Positions 1 through 12,196 are shown, counted from the first letter of the stretch. The stretch is DNA of 64,000 bases from Salinibacterium sp. ZJ450 (GCF_011751885.2 NZ_CP061771.1:1-64000), one strand, 5' to 3'. Numbers and translations: made by a program. The notes: generated from the letters alone by a model not told the origin.

Positions 1-249
1 CAGGAAAGTATGTGGTAGCCGGAATTCGGCCGAGACAACTGATTAAATGTACGGCCTTATGGAGATTCGGTCAAACTTGGACCGGCCAAAGGAACATTAT
101 CCACATCTGGATAACTCACTGTTGGTAACGACACGGGGGAGCGAACTAAGGTGGTGGACATCCTGAGATTGCGGGGGCATCCGGGTAATTCACACTAGTC
201 ACGGGCGGTGGATAAGCCTGTGCATAAGTCTTTGAGGATGTGGGGAAAA
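1..249. promoter_or_regulatory. dnaA upstream region with DnaA box
   Basis: No gene is visible in this stretch upstream of dnaA. It holds one perfect DnaA box, TTATCCACA, at 97-105, followed at once by a second GGATAA-type half site, and a one-mismatch box (GGTGGATAA) at 207-215 just before the dnaA start. This suggests that dnaA is autoregulated by DnaA binding and that the origin region may extend to both sides of the gene. Confidence 0.6.
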
Positions 250-1668
250 ATGTCGGATGAACCGGACTCAACCGGAGCAATCTGGAGATCGGTACTCGCT
301 CGGCTCGGCACTGACGACCGCATCACCCCCCAGTTGCACGGTTTCATCAACCTGGTCGAGCCCAAGGGCGTACTGTCGGGCACTCTCTATCTGGAGGTGC
401 CGAACGAGCTGACGCGGGGCATGCTCGAGCAGCGCATCAGGGTTCCGCTGCTGAATGCCCTCGGCGAACTGGGCGATAACAGCGTGCAGAACTTCGCGAT
501 CGTGGTGAATCCCGAGATTCAACAGGACGTCCTGGAACAGCCGATCCGCGAGCAGCCTGAGCAGCCATACATCGAACCGGCCGTCGTGCCGGCGCTGCAC
601 GATACGGGCGCGAACCGGCGTTCCGACAGCCGGCTGAACCCGAAGTACAGCTTTGACAACTTCGTGATCGGCGGATCCAACCGGTTCGCCCATGCCGCGG
701 CCGTCGCTGTGGCCGAGGCGCCGGCGAAGGCATACAACCCGCTCTTCATTTATGGCGGGTCCGGGCTCGGCAAGACGCACCTTCTGCATGCGATCGGTCA
801 CTATTCCGAGTCGCTGTATCCCGGCATCCGGGTTCGGTATGTCTCCAGCGAAGAGTTCACCAACGACTTCATCAACTCGATCGCGAACAACCGGGCCTCG
901 GTGTTCCAGTCGCGCTACCGCGAGATCGACATCCTGCTGATCGACGACATCCAGTTCCTCCAGGGCAAGGACTCCACCCAGGAGGCCTTCTTCCACACCT
1001 TCAACACGCTGCACGATCACAACAAGCAGTTGGTGATCACCAGTGACCTGCCGCCGAAACACCTCACCGGCTTCGAAGACCGGATGCGGTCGCGGTTCGA
1101 GTGGGGTCTGATCACCGACGTGCAGGCACCTGATCTGGAGACCCGCATCGCGATCCTCCGGAAGAAGGCGCAGAGCGAGAAGCTCAAGGTGCCGGACGAC
1201 ATCCTCGAATTCATGGCATCGAAGGTGTCCTCGAACATCCGCGAGCTCGAGGGGACGCTGATTCGGGTCACCGCGTTCGCCAATCTCAATCGCACCCCGG
1301 TCGATATGCAGCTGGTGCAGACGGTGTTGAAAGACCTCATCACTCTTGACGACGACAATGTCATCGCGCCGGTCGACATCATCAATCACACGGCGGCCTA
1401 CTTCAAGCTCACCGTCGACGACCTGTATGGCTCGTCGCGGTCGCAGGCTGTCGCCACCGCGCGCCAGATTGCGATGTACCTCTGCCGTGAGATGACCAAT
1501 TTGTCATTGCCGAAAATCGGCCAGCTGTTCGGAAACCGCGACCACACCACGGTGATGTACGCGAACAAGAAGATCAGCGAGCTCATGAAGGAGCGGCGCT
1601 CGATCTACAACCAGGTGACCGAGCTCACCAGCCGCATCAAACAGAACCACCGCTTCAACAAGATGTAA
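250..1668 (+). CDS. dnaA: Chromosomal replication initiator DnaA
   Basis: DnaA binds DnaA boxes at oriC, melts the origin and loads the helicase. The 472-residue product has the family layout: an N-terminal interaction domain, a variable linker, an AAA+ domain with Walker A GGSGLGKT near residues 169-176 and Walker B LLIDD near 229-233, and a C-terminal box-binding domain with the signature GNRDHTTVMY. An in-frame GTG at 208 would add 14 residues. I chose ATG 250 because the product then begins MSDEPD and GGGG precedes the start. DnaA boxes lie on both sides of the gene. Identification is secure; only the start is open. Confidence 0.97.
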   Translation: MSDEPDSTGAIWRSVLARLGTDDRITPQLHGFINLVEPKGVLSGTLYLEVPNELTRGMLEQRIRVPLLNALGELGDNSVQNFAIVVNPEIQQDVLEQPIREQPEQPYIEPAVVPALHDTGANRRSDSRLNPKYSFDNFVIGGSNRFAHAAAVAVAEAPAKAYNPLFIYGGSGLGKTHLLHAIGHYSESLYPGIRVRYVSSEEFTNDFINSIANNRASVFQSRYREIDILLIDDIQFLQGKDSTQEAFFHTFNTLHDHNKQLVITSDLPPKHLTGFEDRMRSRFEWGLITDVQAPDLETRIAILRKKAQSEKLKVPDDILEFMASKVSSNIRELEGTLIRVTAFANLNRTPVDMQLVQTVLKDLITLDDDNVIAPVDIINHTAAYFKLTVDDLYGSSRSQAVATARQIAMYLCREMTNLSLPKIGQLFGNRDHTTVMYANKKISELMKERRSIYNQVTELTSRIKQNHRFNKM

Positions 1669-2006
1669 CCCCTTGTGGATAACCTGTGGAGAGCGGTGGA
1701 AAACGCCCGGGATTAATGGGGACGTTAATCACAACCCTGTGGAAACTCGGTTTGGGGCTCGCGCAGAGAATGACATGTTTTTGAGTATTCGCCCACAGCT
1801 CGTCAACAAGTCACACGGTTGTAGTTCCCTCTGTTTCAGCGGTATTAACAGGGTTATCCACATTGTGCACAGCGGTTAACACGATTAATCCTTTAAAACA
1901 GGATTGGGCAGCGAGATAACCTGAACTCCGTGGGTTCGGGCCGATCTTCGGCCTGTGCCAGTATTGATCCCGCTCTCCCAACCTTCTCCACGACAGGGGT
2001 GACTCA
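1669..2006. other. Replication origin oriC (dnaA-dnaN intergenic)
   Basis: A 338-base gene-free stretch between dnaA and dnaN, the usual place of oriC in Actinobacteria. Perfect DnaA boxes are at 1674-1682 (TGTGGATAA, minus orientation) and 1854-1862 (TTATCCACA). Weaker boxes of the type CTGTGGA occur near 1684-1690 and 1737-1745. A comparatively AT-rich run at about 1877-1905, just before dnaN, could serve as the unwinding element. A short open frame here is not a credible gene. Confidence 0.85.
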
Positions 2007-3152
2007 GTGAAGTTCCAGGTAAATCGCGATGTCTTCAGTGAGGCTGTTTCCTTCGCCGTGAAATTGCTTCCTCAGCGCACAACGCTGCCGATTTTGAGCG
2101 GTGTGCTGATCGAGGCAACCGAAACCGGGCTCACGCTGTCGTCATTCGACTACGAGGTCTCGGCGCAGACCCACATCGACGCTGACGTGCAGGAATCCGG
2201 CGTCGTCCTGGTCTCCGGCAGGCTGCTCGCCGACATCGCCAGCCGGCTGCCCAGTGCGCCGGTCAATTTCAGCACCGACAGCGGCCGGATCGTCGTGTCG
2301 TGCGGTTCCGCCAACTTCACCCTGCTGAGCATGCCGGTCGAGGAATATCCGACGCTTCCGCAGGTTGGCGGGCAGTCCGGACTGCTTCCGGCCGACAGTT
2401 TCTCGGCCGCCGTGTCCCAGGTCGCCGTGGCCGCATCCCGTGATGACGTCACCCCGGTGATCACTGGCGTGCAGCTCGAGGTCAGCGAAAATCACCTGTC
2501 ACTGGTGGCAACCGACCGCTACCGCGTCGCGGTCCGCGAGATCGAGTGGGATTCCGGGGACGCGCCAAGCGAGGCCGTCACCGCCCTGGTCCCGGCACGA
2601 ACCTTGACCGAGATCGGTAAGACGTTCGGCAACAGCGGCACCATTTCGGTCTCGATCACCAGCACGGATGACCGCGAGCTGATCGCGTTCAGCGCCGACC
2701 GGAAGACGGTCACATCGTTGCTGATCAAGGGCAACTTCCCGCCGGTCAAGCGCCTGTTCCCCGAGACCGTCGACAACTACGCGGTGCTGAACACCGCAGA
2801 GCTGATCGAGGCCACCCGTCGCGTTTCACTCGTGCTCGAGCGCGAGGCCGCACTCCGGTTCACGTTCACAGCTGACGGGCTTACCCTCGAGGCAATCGGA
2901 TCTGAACAGGCCCAGGCCTCTGAGACAATCGACGCCCACCTGGTCGGCAACGACATCGTGGTGTCTCTGAAGCCCGCGTTCCTGCTCGACGGCCTCGGCG
3001 CCGTGCACTCGGAATTCGTGCGCATCTCGTTCACCAAGACCGAGAACCCGAACAAGCCGGGACCGGTGCTGATCACGAGTCAAACCTCTCGCGAAGAGCC
3101 CGGCGCCGACAACTACAAGTACCTGCTGCAGCCCAACCTGCTGCTGCGCTAG
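2007..3152 (+). CDS. dnaN: DNA polymerase III beta sliding clamp
   Basis: The beta clamp is a ring dimer that tethers the replicative polymerase and also docks repair proteins. The product is 381 residues, the normal size, and begins MKFQVNRDVFSEAVSF as the family does. Three clamp folds follow one another, with conserved stretches such as LPILSGV (residues 27-33) and ATDRYRVA in the middle domain. The start is GTG at 2007, with AGGGGTGA just upstream as ribosome binding site. It follows oriC and precedes gnd and recF, the standard actinobacterial order. NucS, encoded at 36.4-37.1 kb, is a known clamp-dependent enzyme and a likely client. Confidence 0.97.
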   Translation: MKFQVNRDVFSEAVSFAVKLLPQRTTLPILSGVLIEATETGLTLSSFDYEVSAQTHIDADVQESGVVLVSGRLLADIASRLPSAPVNFSTDSGRIVVSCGSANFTLLSMPVEEYPTLPQVGGQSGLLPADSFSAAVSQVAVAASRDDVTPVITGVQLEVSENHLSLVATDRYRVAVREIEWDSGDAPSEAVTALVPARTLTEIGKTFGNSGTISVSITSTDDRELIAFSADRKTVTSLLIKGNFPPVKRLFPETVDNYAVLNTAELIEATRRVSLVLEREAALRFTFTADGLTLEAIGSEQAQASETIDAHLVGNDIVVSLKPAFLLDGLGAVHSEFVRISFTKTENPNKPGPVLITSQTSREEPGADNYKYLLQPNLLLR

Positions 3153-3166
3153 CCGAAGGATTTTCC

Positions 3167-4051
3167 ATGCACATCGGGCTGATCGGCCTCGGCAAAATGG
3201 GCAACAACATGCGTGCCCGGCTGAGGAACAACGGCATCGAGGTCACCGGCTACGACCCCAATCCGGATGTCACGGATGCCGCGACGCTGACCGACATGGT
3301 CGCCGCTCTGCCGGCTCCCCGCGTTGTCTGGGTGATGGTGCCGTCCGGTGCAATCACCACCGGCGTCATCGAGAACCTCGCCGAGGTGCTGGAATCCGGC
3401 GACCTGGTGATTGAGGGCGGCAACTCCCGCTTCACCGATGACGCCAAGCACGCCGCGATCCTGGCGCCGAAGGGCATTCACTACGTGGATGCCGGCGTTT
3501 CCGGCGGAGTCTGGGGCCTGGAAAACGGCTACGGACTCATGGTCGGCGGCGACGCGGCCGACGTGGAACGCGCCATGCCGGTGTTCGACGCACTGCGCCC
3601 GGAAGGCCCGCGCGACGAAGGCTTCGTGCACGCCGGCGAAATCGGCGCAGGCCACTACGCCAAGATGGTGCACAACGGCATCGAGTACGCGCTGATGCAG
3701 GCCTGGGCCGAAGGATTCGAGCTCCTCAGCAGCAAAGACGAGCTCATCAAGGACGTTCCCGGCACGTTCAAGGCGTGGCAGCGCGGCACTGTGGTGCGTA
3801 GCTGGCTACTCGAACTCCTGGTCAAGGCGCTCGAGGAAGACCCCGATTTCACCGACATCGAGGGGTACGTCGAAGACTCCGGTGAGGGCCGCTGGACCGT
3901 GGAGGAGGCGCTGCACAACGCCGTTCCGGTTCCCACGATCAGCGCGTCGATCTTCGCCCGCTTCGTTTCGCGTCAGGAGGACTCGCCGTCGATGAAGGCG
4001 GTCGCAGCGCTTCGCAAGCAGTTCGGTGGGCACGCGGTCCGCAAGGCGTGA
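3167..4051 (+). CDS. gnd: 6-phosphogluconate dehydrogenase, decarboxylating (short form)
   Basis: Oxidatively decarboxylates 6-phosphogluconate to ribulose 5-phosphate in the pentose phosphate pathway. The 294-residue product starts with a dinucleotide-binding loop (GLIGLGKMG, residues 4-12) and carries the family signature segments VIEGGNSRFTDD and DAGVSGGVWGLENG, where the substrate binds. The length fits the roughly 300-residue NAD-preferring GndA type rather than the 470-residue enterobacterial enzyme; cofactor preference is inferred. Its position between dnaN and recF is normal for Actinobacteria. The stop lies 7 bases before the chosen recF start, so the two are probably cotranscribed. 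Confidence 0.93.
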   Translation: MHIGLIGLGKMGNNMRARLRNNGIEVTGYDPNPDVTDAATLTDMVAALPAPRVVWVMVPSGAITTGVIENLAEVLESGDLVIEGGNSRFTDDAKHAAILAPKGIHYVDAGVSGGVWGLENGYGLMVGGDAADVERAMPVFDALRPEGPRDEGFVHAGEIGAGHYAKMVHNGIEYALMQAWAEGFELLSSKDELIKDVPGTFKAWQRGTVVRSWLLELLVKALEEDPDFTDIEGYVEDSGEGRWTVEEALHNAVPVPTISASIFARFVSRQEDSPSMKAVAALRKQFGGHAVRKA

Positions 4052-4058
4052 CCACCCC

Positions 4059-5225
4059 GTGATCGTCACCCACCTCAGCCTGACCGACTTCCGTAACTAT
4101 CAGCACGCCGACGTCGAACTGCGCCGCGGACCCAACCTGTTCGTCGGCAGCAACGGGCAGGGCAAGACCAACCTCGTGGAATCGCTCGGTTACCTGAGCA
4201 CCCTGGGGTCGCATCGGGTCTCGACCGACCATGCCTTGATCAGACAGGGAACGGATGCCGCGATCATCCGCGCCCGGCTGGAACACGCCGACCGATCGAT
4301 GCTCGCCGAGGTTCAGATCAACCGCACCGGCGCCAACCGCGCCCAGGTTAACCGGTCGGTGATCAAGACCCGCGACCTGCCGCGCTACTTCTCCAGCGTT
4401 CTGTTCGCGCCGGAAGACCTCGCCCTGGTCCGGGGCGAACCATCCGTGCGCCGACGGTTCCTCGACGAGCTGCTGGTGCTGCGGTTTCCGCGGCTGGCCG
4501 GAGTGCTCGCCGACTACGAGCGCGTCCTGAAACAGCGGAACACCCTGCTGAAGTCGGCCCGCGCCACGGGAGTGAAGACGAACCAGCTCACCACGCTCGA
4601 GATCTGGGACGACCGGCTGATCGCGCTCGGCTCGGAACTGATCGAAGCCAGATCCCAGCTCGTCCACGACCTGCAGCCCGAGGTCGAGCGCGCCTATGCC
4701 GCGATCGCCGGCGCCGAGCACGCGGCCAGCCTGACCGGGTACCTCAGCATCCTCGCCAGCGCAGCGGATGACGACGGGGAGCCGGCACCCGACGCCCTGC
4801 GCGCCGAACGCACCACCGCCGCCGAGGCGGCCGGCTGGTTCCGCAGCGCGCTGTCGCGGTTGCGCCGATCGGAACTGGAACGCGGCGTCACGCTGGCCGG
4901 ACCCCACCGCGACGACCTCGTCCTCACCTTGAACGGGCTGCCGGCGCGCGGCTACGCCAGCCACGGCGAATCCTGGTCGTTCGCGCTCTCGCTGAAGCTC
5001 GCCTCAGCGCAGGTGCTGCGGCGCGACTCGTCTGCCGGCGACCCGGTGATCATCCTCGATGATGTCTTCGCCGAGCTCGACGAAAATCGCCGCGGCCGCC
5101 TCGCCGCGGCGATCGGAGATTTCGAACAGGTCTTGATTACCGCCGCCGTCTTCGACGATGTTCCGGAACAGCTCGCCACGCACACGGTGCGCATTCGCGC
5201 CGGCGAGATCATGGAGACAGCATGA
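4059..5225 (+). CDS. recF: DNA replication and repair protein RecF
   Basis: RecF is an SMC-like ATPase that helps load RecA at gaps in the RecFOR pathway. The 388-residue product has Walker A GSNGQGKTNL at residues 30-39, a central coiled region and a C-terminal Walker B (VIILDDVFAELD). The open frame extends upstream to 4026 within gnd. GTG 4059 is preferred because the product then begins MIVTHLSLTDFRNY, the usual RecF N-terminus. It overlaps the next gene by 4 bases (ATGA), indicating translational coupling. Confidence 0.95.
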   Translation: MIVTHLSLTDFRNYQHADVELRRGPNLFVGSNGQGKTNLVESLGYLSTLGSHRVSTDHALIRQGTDAAIIRARLEHADRSMLAEVQINRTGANRAQVNRSVIKTRDLPRYFSSVLFAPEDLALVRGEPSVRRRFLDELLVLRFPRLAGVLADYERVLKQRNTLLKSARATGVKTNQLTTLEIWDDRLIALGSELIEARSQLVHDLQPEVERAYAAIAGAEHAASLTGYLSILASAADDDGEPAPDALRAERTTAAEAAGWFRSALSRLRRSELERGVTLAGPHRDDLVLTLNGLPARGYASHGESWSFALSLKLASAQVLRRDSSAGDPVIILDDVFAELDENRRGRLAAAIGDFEQVLITAAVFDDVPEQLATHTVRIRAGEIMETA

Positions 5226-5722
5226 GCGATCGCGAACCGGAGGACACCGAGGCCCGCATCGTCTACCAGCGGTTCCGCCGGGTGTTCGGCGATCCGTCGC
5301 TGCGGACAACGGATGCCCGTCGACGCCTGAAGAAGGCGAAGGAGCCGTCGGTTCCGTTCGGCTCCGGCAGGGACCCCGCCGGGGTCGGCGATGTGCTGGA
5401 TGCGCTCACCGCTAAGCTCGGCTGGAACTCGCCGCTGGCCCAGTCCGATCTGATCCTCGCCTGGCCAGACCTGGTCGGTGAGGAGACCGCCGCGCACTCC
5501 ACCCCGACTGGTATCACCGAGGGGCTGCTCACCGTGCAGTGCTCATCGACGGCATGGGCAACCCAGCTCAGGCTGATGCGCTCGGCCATCACCACGGAGA
5601 TCGCCGAACGCTACCCAGACGCCGGAATCACGTCGGTGCGTTTCGATGGACCCAACGCCCCCAGCTGGAAACGTGGCCCCAGAGCAATTCCAGGCCGTGG
5701 TCCTCGCGATACTTACGGGTGA
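5222..5722 (+). CDS. dciA: DUF721 protein, DciA-type helicase-associated factor
   Basis: This 166-residue protein lies between recF and gyrB, the position of the DUF721 gene in Actinobacteria. DUF721 proteins are known as DciA, which interacts with the replicative helicase DnaB and helps its loading in bacteria without DnaC or DnaI. The conserved part is the C-terminal half, roughly residues 60-145, with WPDLVGEETAAHS and LLTVQCSSTAWATQLRLM matching the compact KH-like domain of the family. The N-terminal 55 residues are basic and variable. The start overlaps the end of recF. Family assignment is firm; the helicase role is by homology. Confidence 0.88.
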   Translation: MSDREPEDTEARIVYQRFRRVFGDPSLRTTDARRRLKKAKEPSVPFGSGRDPAGVGDVLDALTAKLGWNSPLAQSDLILAWPDLVGEETAAHSTPTGITEGLLTVQCSSTAWATQLRLMRSAITTEIAERYPDAGITSVRFDGPNAPSWKRGPRAIPGRGPRDTYG

Positions 5723-5725
5723 TGA

Positions 5726-7774
<2,049 letters not shown>

Positions 7775-7819
7775 TCGAGCAGCGACCGTATCGAGAACGA
7801 CGACAAAGACTAGAGACAG

Positions 7820-10411
7820 ATGACAGACGACACGACACCGGTCGACACCCCAGACGACACGCACGACAAGATCAACCAGGTCGACCTGCAGCTCGAGATG
7901 CAGCGCAGCTACCTCGACTACGCGATGAGCGTGATCGTGGGTCGCGCCCTTCCCGAGGTGCGCGACGGTCTGAAGCCGGTACACCGTCGAGTGATCTATG
8001 CCATGTACGACGGCGGATACCGCCCAGACAAGGCCTTCTCGAAGTGCGCCCGCGTCGTCGGCGACGTGATGGGGCAGTTCCACCCGCACGGTGACTCCGC
8101 GATCTACGACGCGCTGGTGCGTCTGGTTCAGCCCTGGAGCATGCGCTACCCGCTCGCGCTCGGCCAGGGCAACTTTGGATCCCCGGGCAACGACGGTGCC
8201 GCCGCGCCCCGATACACCGAGACGAAGATGGCCCCGCTCGCGCTGGAGATGGTGCGCGACATTGACAAGGACACCGTCAACTTCCAGGACAACTACGACG
8301 GTCGCACCCAGGAGCCGAGCGTCCTGCCGGCGCGGTACCCGAACCTGCTGGTCAACGGCTCGGTCGGCATCGCGGTCGGCATGGCCACCAACATCCCTCC
8401 GCACAACCTTCGTGAGGTCGCGGATGCGGCGTTGTGGCACCTCGCCAACCCCGACGCCTCCCGCGAGGAGCTGCTCGACGCGCTGATGCACCGCATCAAG
8501 GGACCCGACTTCCCGACCGGGGCCCAGATCCTCGGCGTCAAGGGCATCACCGACATGTACACGACCGGGCGCGGGTCGATCACCATGCGCGCGGTGGTCA
8601 GTGTCGAAGAGCTGCAGGGCCGCACCTGCCTCGTCGTCACCGAACTGCCGTACCAGGTGAACCCCGACAACCTGGCCATCAAGATCGCCGACCTCGTCAA
8701 GGACGGCCGGCTGTCCGGGGTCGCCGACATCCGCGATGAGACCTCTGGCCGCACCGGCCAGCGTCTGGTGATCGTGCTGAAGCGCGACGCCGTCGCCAAG
8801 GTCGTGCTCAACAACCTGTACAAGCACACGCCGCTGCAAGACAACTTCGGCGCGAACATGCTCGCAATCGTCGACGGCGTGCCCCGCACCCTGCCACTCG
8901 ACGGATTCATCACCGCCTGGACCACCCACCAGATCGAAGTCATCGTACGGCGCACGCAGTACCTGCTGCGTGAAGCCGAGGAGCGCGCGCACATCCTGCG
9001 CGGCTACCTGAAGGCCCTCGACGCCCTCGACGACGTGATCGCGCTGATCCGCCGATCGGCCACCGTGGAAGACGCGCGTGACGGTCTGATGCTGCTGCTC
9101 GAGATCGACGAACTGCAGTCGCGCGCCATCCTGGACATGCAGCTGCGGCGCCTGGCCGCCCTCGAGCGCCAGAAGATCATCGACGAGCATGACAAACTCG
9201 AGCGTGAGATCGCGGACTACAACGACATCCTCGCCCGCCCGGACCGCCAGCGCACCATCGTCAGCGACGAGCTCACCGAAATCGTCGACAAGTTCGGCGA
9301 TGACCGCCGCACCGAGATCATGTACGGCTACGGCGGAGACATGAACGTCGAAGACCTGATCCCGGTTGAGGAGATGGTGGTGACCGTCACCCGCGACGGG
9401 TACGTCAAGCGCACCCGCAGCGACAACTACCGCAGCCAGCACCGCGGCGGTAAGGGCGTCAAGGGCGCCCAGCTGCGCGCGGATGACCTGGTCGAGCACT
9501 TCTTCGTGACGACCACGCACCACTGGCTGCTGTTTTTCACCAACAAGGGCCGTGTCTACCGCGCCAAGGCGTACGAACTGCAGGAGGCCGGCCGCGACGC
9601 CAAGGGCCAGCACGTCGCCAACCTGCTCGCGCTGCAGCCGGACGAAGAGATCGCCCAGATCCTTCCGATCCAGGACTACGGTGTGGCGCAGTACCTGGCG
9701 CTCGCCACGCGCGGCGGTCTGATCAAGAAGACCGCGCTCACCGAGTACGACACGAACCGCACCGGCGGCATCATCGCGATCAACCTGCGCGAGGGTGACG
9801 AACTGGTGTCGGCCATGCTCGTCGACGCCGATTCTGAGATCCTGCTCGTCTCCCGCAAGGGCATGTCGCTGCGATTCACGGCATCCGACGACGCCCTGCG
9901 CCCGATGGGTCGCTCGACGTCCGGCGTGATCGGAATGCACTTCCGCGGCGAAGACGAGCTGCTGAGCGCCTCGGTGGTCTCTGACGAAGGCTACGTCTTC
10001 GTGGTCACCCAGGGCGGCTATGCCAAGCGCACCGCCGTGGACCAGTACCGGGTGCAGAACCGTGGCGGCCTGGGCATCAAGGTCGCGAAACTTCAGGATT
10101 CCCGCGGCGACCTCGCCGGCGCCCTGATCGTGGAAGACGACGACGAGGTTCTTGTGGTTCTGGCCAGCGGCAAGGTGGTACGCTCTGCCGTGGCCGAGGT
10201 GCCAGCCAAGGGACGAGACACCATGGGTGTCGTCTTCGCCCGATTCGCAGACGATGACCGGATCATCGCCATCGCGAAGAACAGCGAACGTAATCTTGAT
10301 GAAGCGGATGTCGAAGAGGGCACCGTGACTGACGCCACAGCAGCCGAGTCCGTCGATGCTGAGGTGGCACCTGTCGACGAGCCCGGAGAGGACACCAATA
10401 CCAATGAGTAG
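7820..10411 (+). CDS. gyrA: DNA gyrase subunit A
   Basis: The DNA cleavage and religation subunit of gyrase, 863 residues. The catalytic tyrosine is Tyr132 in AAPRYTETK. The quinolone-resistance region reads [10 protein letters not shown] with Ser93 and Asp97, so both residues usually mutated in resistance are the sensitive-type ones. The C-terminal half holds repeated GyrA beta-pinwheel blades, including a GyrA-box-like segment RGGKGVKG. The last roughly 35 residues form an acidic tail. The stop overlaps the next gene. Confidence 0.98.
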   Translation: MTDDTTPVDTPDDTHDKINQVDLQLEMQRSYLDYAMSVIVGRALPEVRDGLKPVHRRVIYAMYDGGYRPDKAFSKCARVVGDVMGQFHPHGDSAIYDALVRLVQPWSMRYPLALGQGNFGSPGNDGAAAPRYTETKMAPLALEMVRDIDKDTVNFQDNYDGRTQEPSVLPARYPNLLVNGSVGIAVGMATNIPPHNLREVADAALWHLANPDASREELLDALMHRIKGPDFPTGAQILGVKGITDMYTTGRGSITMRAVVSVEELQGRTCLVVTELPYQVNPDNLAIKIADLVKDGRLSGVADIRDETSGRTGQRLVIVLKRDAVAKVVLNNLYKHTPLQDNFGANMLAIVDGVPRTLPLDGFITAWTTHQIEVIVRRTQYLLREAEERAHILRGYLKALDALDDVIALIRRSATVEDARDGLMLLLEIDELQSRAILDMQLRRLAALERQKIIDEHDKLEREIADYNDILARPDRQRTIVSDELTEIVDKFGDDRRTEIMYGYGGDMNVEDLIPVEEMVVTVTRDGYVKRTRSDNYRSQHRGGKGVKGAQLRADDLVEHFFVTTTHHWLLFFTNKGRVYRAKAYELQEAGRDAKGQHVANLLALQPDEEIAQILPIQDYGVAQYLALATRGGLIKKTALTEYDTNRTGGIIAINLREGDELVSAMLVDADSEILLVSRKGMSLRFTASDDALRPMGRSTSGVIGMHFRGEDELLSASVVSDEGYVFVVTQGGYAKRTAVDQYRVQNRGGLGIKVAKLQDSRGDLAGALIVEDDDEVLVVLASGKVVRSAVAEVPAKGRDTMGVVFARFADDDRIIAIAKNSERNLDEADVEEGTVTDATAAESVDAEVAPVDEPGEDTNTNE

Positions 10412-10811
10412 CGTCGCGGAGAAACTCCAGCGCAAGGCGCAGCGTCAGCCCGCCACCAAGCAGGTGCGGCTGAAGCTCGTCTACGTCGACTTCTGGTCGG
10501 CGGTCAAGCTGTCGTTCCTGGTGATGGTGTGCGCCGGCATCGTGCTCATCGTCGCCGCCATCCTGGTCTGGATCGTCTTGCAGTCCACCGGTGTCTTCAG
10601 CGGCGTCGACACGCTGCTCCAGGATGTGCTGAGCGATCCCAGCTTCAGCGTCACCAGCGCGTTCGGTCTGGCGCAGGTGGCCATGTTCGCGGTCATCGTG
10701 GCCGTGCTCAACGTCGTCATCGGCACCGCGCTCGGAGCGATCATGAGCGCACTGTACAACCTCAGCGTCCGCATCACCGGCGGACTGCTGGTCGGCTTCA
10801 CTAATAGCTGA
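10404..10811 (+). CDS. DUF3566 transmembrane protein
   Basis: A 135-residue membrane protein encoded directly after gyrA, the standard position of DUF3566 genes in Actinobacteria. After a basic cytoplasmic N-terminus (about 30 residues) come two hydrophobic segments, near residues 38-60 ([20 protein letters not shown]) and 90-118, separated by a short loop. It ends with the conserved [12 protein letters not shown]. The ATG lies inside the gyrA 3' end with an 8-base overlap; a longer open frame starting at 10356 would be almost wholly inside gyrA. Function is unknown. Confidence 0.85.
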   Translation: MSSVAEKLQRKAQRQPATKQVRLKLVYVDFWSAVKLSFLVMVCAGIVLIVAAILVWIVLQSTGVFSGVDTLLQDVLSDPSFSVTSAFGLAQVAMFAVIVAVLNVVIGTALGAIMSALYNLSVRITGGLLVGFTNS

Positions 10812-10869
10812 GACGACCTCTCGATTACGAGAAACCGGCCGTAATGCGGTAATGTCGTATGCGGCCCGG

Positions 10870-10943
10870 GGGGCTATAGCTCAGGCGGTTAGAGCGCTTC
10901 GCTGATAACGAAGAGGTCCGAGGTTCAAGTCCTCGTAGCCCCA
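10870..10943 (+). tRNA. tRNA-Ile (anticodon GAT)
   Basis: A full cloverleaf can be folded: acceptor stem GGGGCTA with TAGCCCC, anticodon stem CTTCG/CGAAG around CTGATAA, and T arm GAGGTTCAAGTCCTC. The anticodon GAT reads isoleucine. The 3' CCA is not encoded. It sits 58 bases after the DUF3566 gene and is followed by tRNA-Ala, as in many Actinobacteria. Confidence 0.97.
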
Positions 10944-10973
10944 CTGGAATCCTCACAAGGGATTCCGTCCCCC

Positions 10974-11046
10974 GGGGCCTTAGCTCAATTGGTAGAGCGC
11001 CTGCTTTGCAAGCAGGAGGTCAGGAGTTCGATTCTCCTAGGCTCCA
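10974..11046 (+). tRNA. tRNA-Ala (anticodon TGC)
   Basis: Cloverleaf with acceptor GGGGCCT paired to AGGCTCC (one G-T pair), anticodon stem CCTGC/GCAGG around TTTGCAA, and T arm AGGAGTTCGATTCTCCT. The anticodon TGC reads alanine. The 3' CCA is not encoded. It lies 30 bases after tRNA-Ile and is probably cotranscribed with it. Confidence 0.97.
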
Positions 11047-11065
11047 CCCTGCATCGTGTGAATGA

Positions 11066-11094
11066 CAGAACGCCCGCCTCTGGCGGGCGTTCTG
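11066..11094 (+). terminator. Terminator after the tRNA-Ile/tRNA-Ala unit
   Basis: A perfect 13-base-pair hairpin, CAGAACGCCCGCC with GGCGGGCGTTCTG around a TCT loop, lies 19 bases after tRNA-Ala and is followed by GCGTTTAA. The strong GC stem fits an intrinsic terminator with a weak U tract. Confidence 0.8.
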
Positions 11095-11146
11095 CGTTTA
11101 ACGGGCCTCGGCGGGGACACGGCCGACCTGTGCCATGATGTGCCCC

Positions 11147-11590
11147 ATGGACATCAGAGTGGCGGCCTATGCCGTGATCATCGATAACGGATCGGTGTTG
11201 CTCTCACACTGGAATCAGTACGGCGGGTCGGGCTGGAGCATGCCGGGTGGCGGTATCGACCCAGGCGAGGACCCAGCGGATGCCGCGGTGCGCGAGATCT
11301 TCGAGGAGACGGGCTACCACGCACAACTCGATGGGCTGCTCGGCGTTGACTCGCATGTCGTGCCCGCTGCGCAGCGCGCGATCGAGCACAGCAACGATCT
11401 GCACGCCATCCGCATCGTCTACCGCGCGCACATCATCGGCGGTGAACTCACCCACGAACTCGATGGAAGCTCGGACGAGGCACGCTGGGTGCCGCTCGAT
11501 CAGGTCGACCGCCTCAAGAGAGTCGGCCTCGTCGACATCGCGTTGGCGATGAACGAGACCAACAACGCCGCTGACAGCAGCAGCGGCTAA
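11147..11590 (+). CDS. Nudix hydrolase
   Basis: Member of the Nudix family, which cleaves nucleoside diphosphates linked to another group; the substrate cannot be told from sequence. The Nudix box is complete: [15 protein letters not shown] followed by REIFEETGY, with the metal-binding glutamates in REIFEE. The chosen ATG gives 147 residues beginning [15 protein letters not shown]; an upstream ATG at 11135 would add four. No ribosome binding site is seen, and a -10-like CATGAT ends 7 bases before the start, so translation may be leaderless. The stop overlaps the stop of the convergent next gene by 4 bases. Confidence 0.88.
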   Translation: MDIRVAAYAVIIDNGSVLLSHWNQYGGSGWSMPGGGIDPGEDPADAAVREIFEETGYHAQLDGLLGVDSHVVPAAQRAIEHSNDLHAIRIVYRAHIIGGELTHELDGSSDEARWVPLDQVDRLKRVGLVDIALAMNETNNAADSSSG

Positions 11591-12078
11591 ATGTCGTCGA
11601 GGTGGGTCTCTTCTGGCTGGTCCTCGACCCACAGGTCGTCATCAGCACGGAGCGTCTGCCACACCGCATAGGCGAGGCCGGCCGCGGCGAGCACGCCGAC
11701 ACCGATCAACACGATACGACCGGCGCCGAAGCTGGGCTTCGGTGGCGCCTTCTTGGCGGTCTTCAGCAGAGCCTCACGCAGATGCGGGTCGCGGACTGCG
11801 TTCAGGACGGCGACGGCAGAGCCGACCACCGACGTGACGGCGGGCACGACATCGCTGACACGATCGCGGGTGGACGAGACAACCGGCTTCAACCGGGCTT
11901 CATACGCCCCGACAACCTTCGGCGATACTTCCTCGCGGGCGAAGTTGCCGGCCTGTCGGCGCGCCTCACGAATGACGTGGCTCGCGTGATCGAGTACGTC
12001 TCTCTGTTCTTCCCAGAGGCGTTCGGCATTCCCCTGAAGCTTCTTGAGCTCCCGCTTGCGCTTACGTGTCAATCCCAT
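11587..12078 (-). CDS. Small basic membrane-anchored protein, function unknown
   Basis: A 163-residue protein that I do not recognise. The N-terminus is very basic ([15 protein letters not shown]), followed by an amphipathic helical region of about 80 residues containing [20 protein letters not shown] single transmembrane segment follows near residues 124-144 ([19 protein letters not shown]), and then a short acidic tail with [13 protein letters not shown]. The helical part resembles loosely the YtxH-like proteins common in this phylum, as at 49.5 kb. It is convergent with the Nudix gene and stands alone on its strand. Confidence 0.7.
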   Translation of the reverse strand: MGLTRKRKRELKKLQGNAERLWEEQRDVLDHASHVIREARRQAGNFAREEVSPKVVGAYEARLKPVVSSTRDRVSDVVPAVTSVVGSAVAVLNAVRDPHLREALLKTAKKAPPKPSFGAGRIVLIGVGVLAAAGLAYAVWQTLRADDDLWVEDQPEETHLDDI

Positions 12079-12196
12079 GTCAACCTCCGTCGGACGTGAA
12101 CAGTCCCCATCGTGTCATGAAACCTGAGCGAGGCAAACAAGCGACTCCTGAATGGTCGCTGACAACCAGCGGGGAGTCCTGTGAAACAATTGCCCT

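Noticed and set aside
268-1389. A 373-codon minus-strand frame
   Set aside because: It lies wholly antisense to dnaA and has no family motif.
1673-1879. A 68-codon frame within the origin
   Set aside because: It covers the DnaA boxes of oriC and has no protein-like content.
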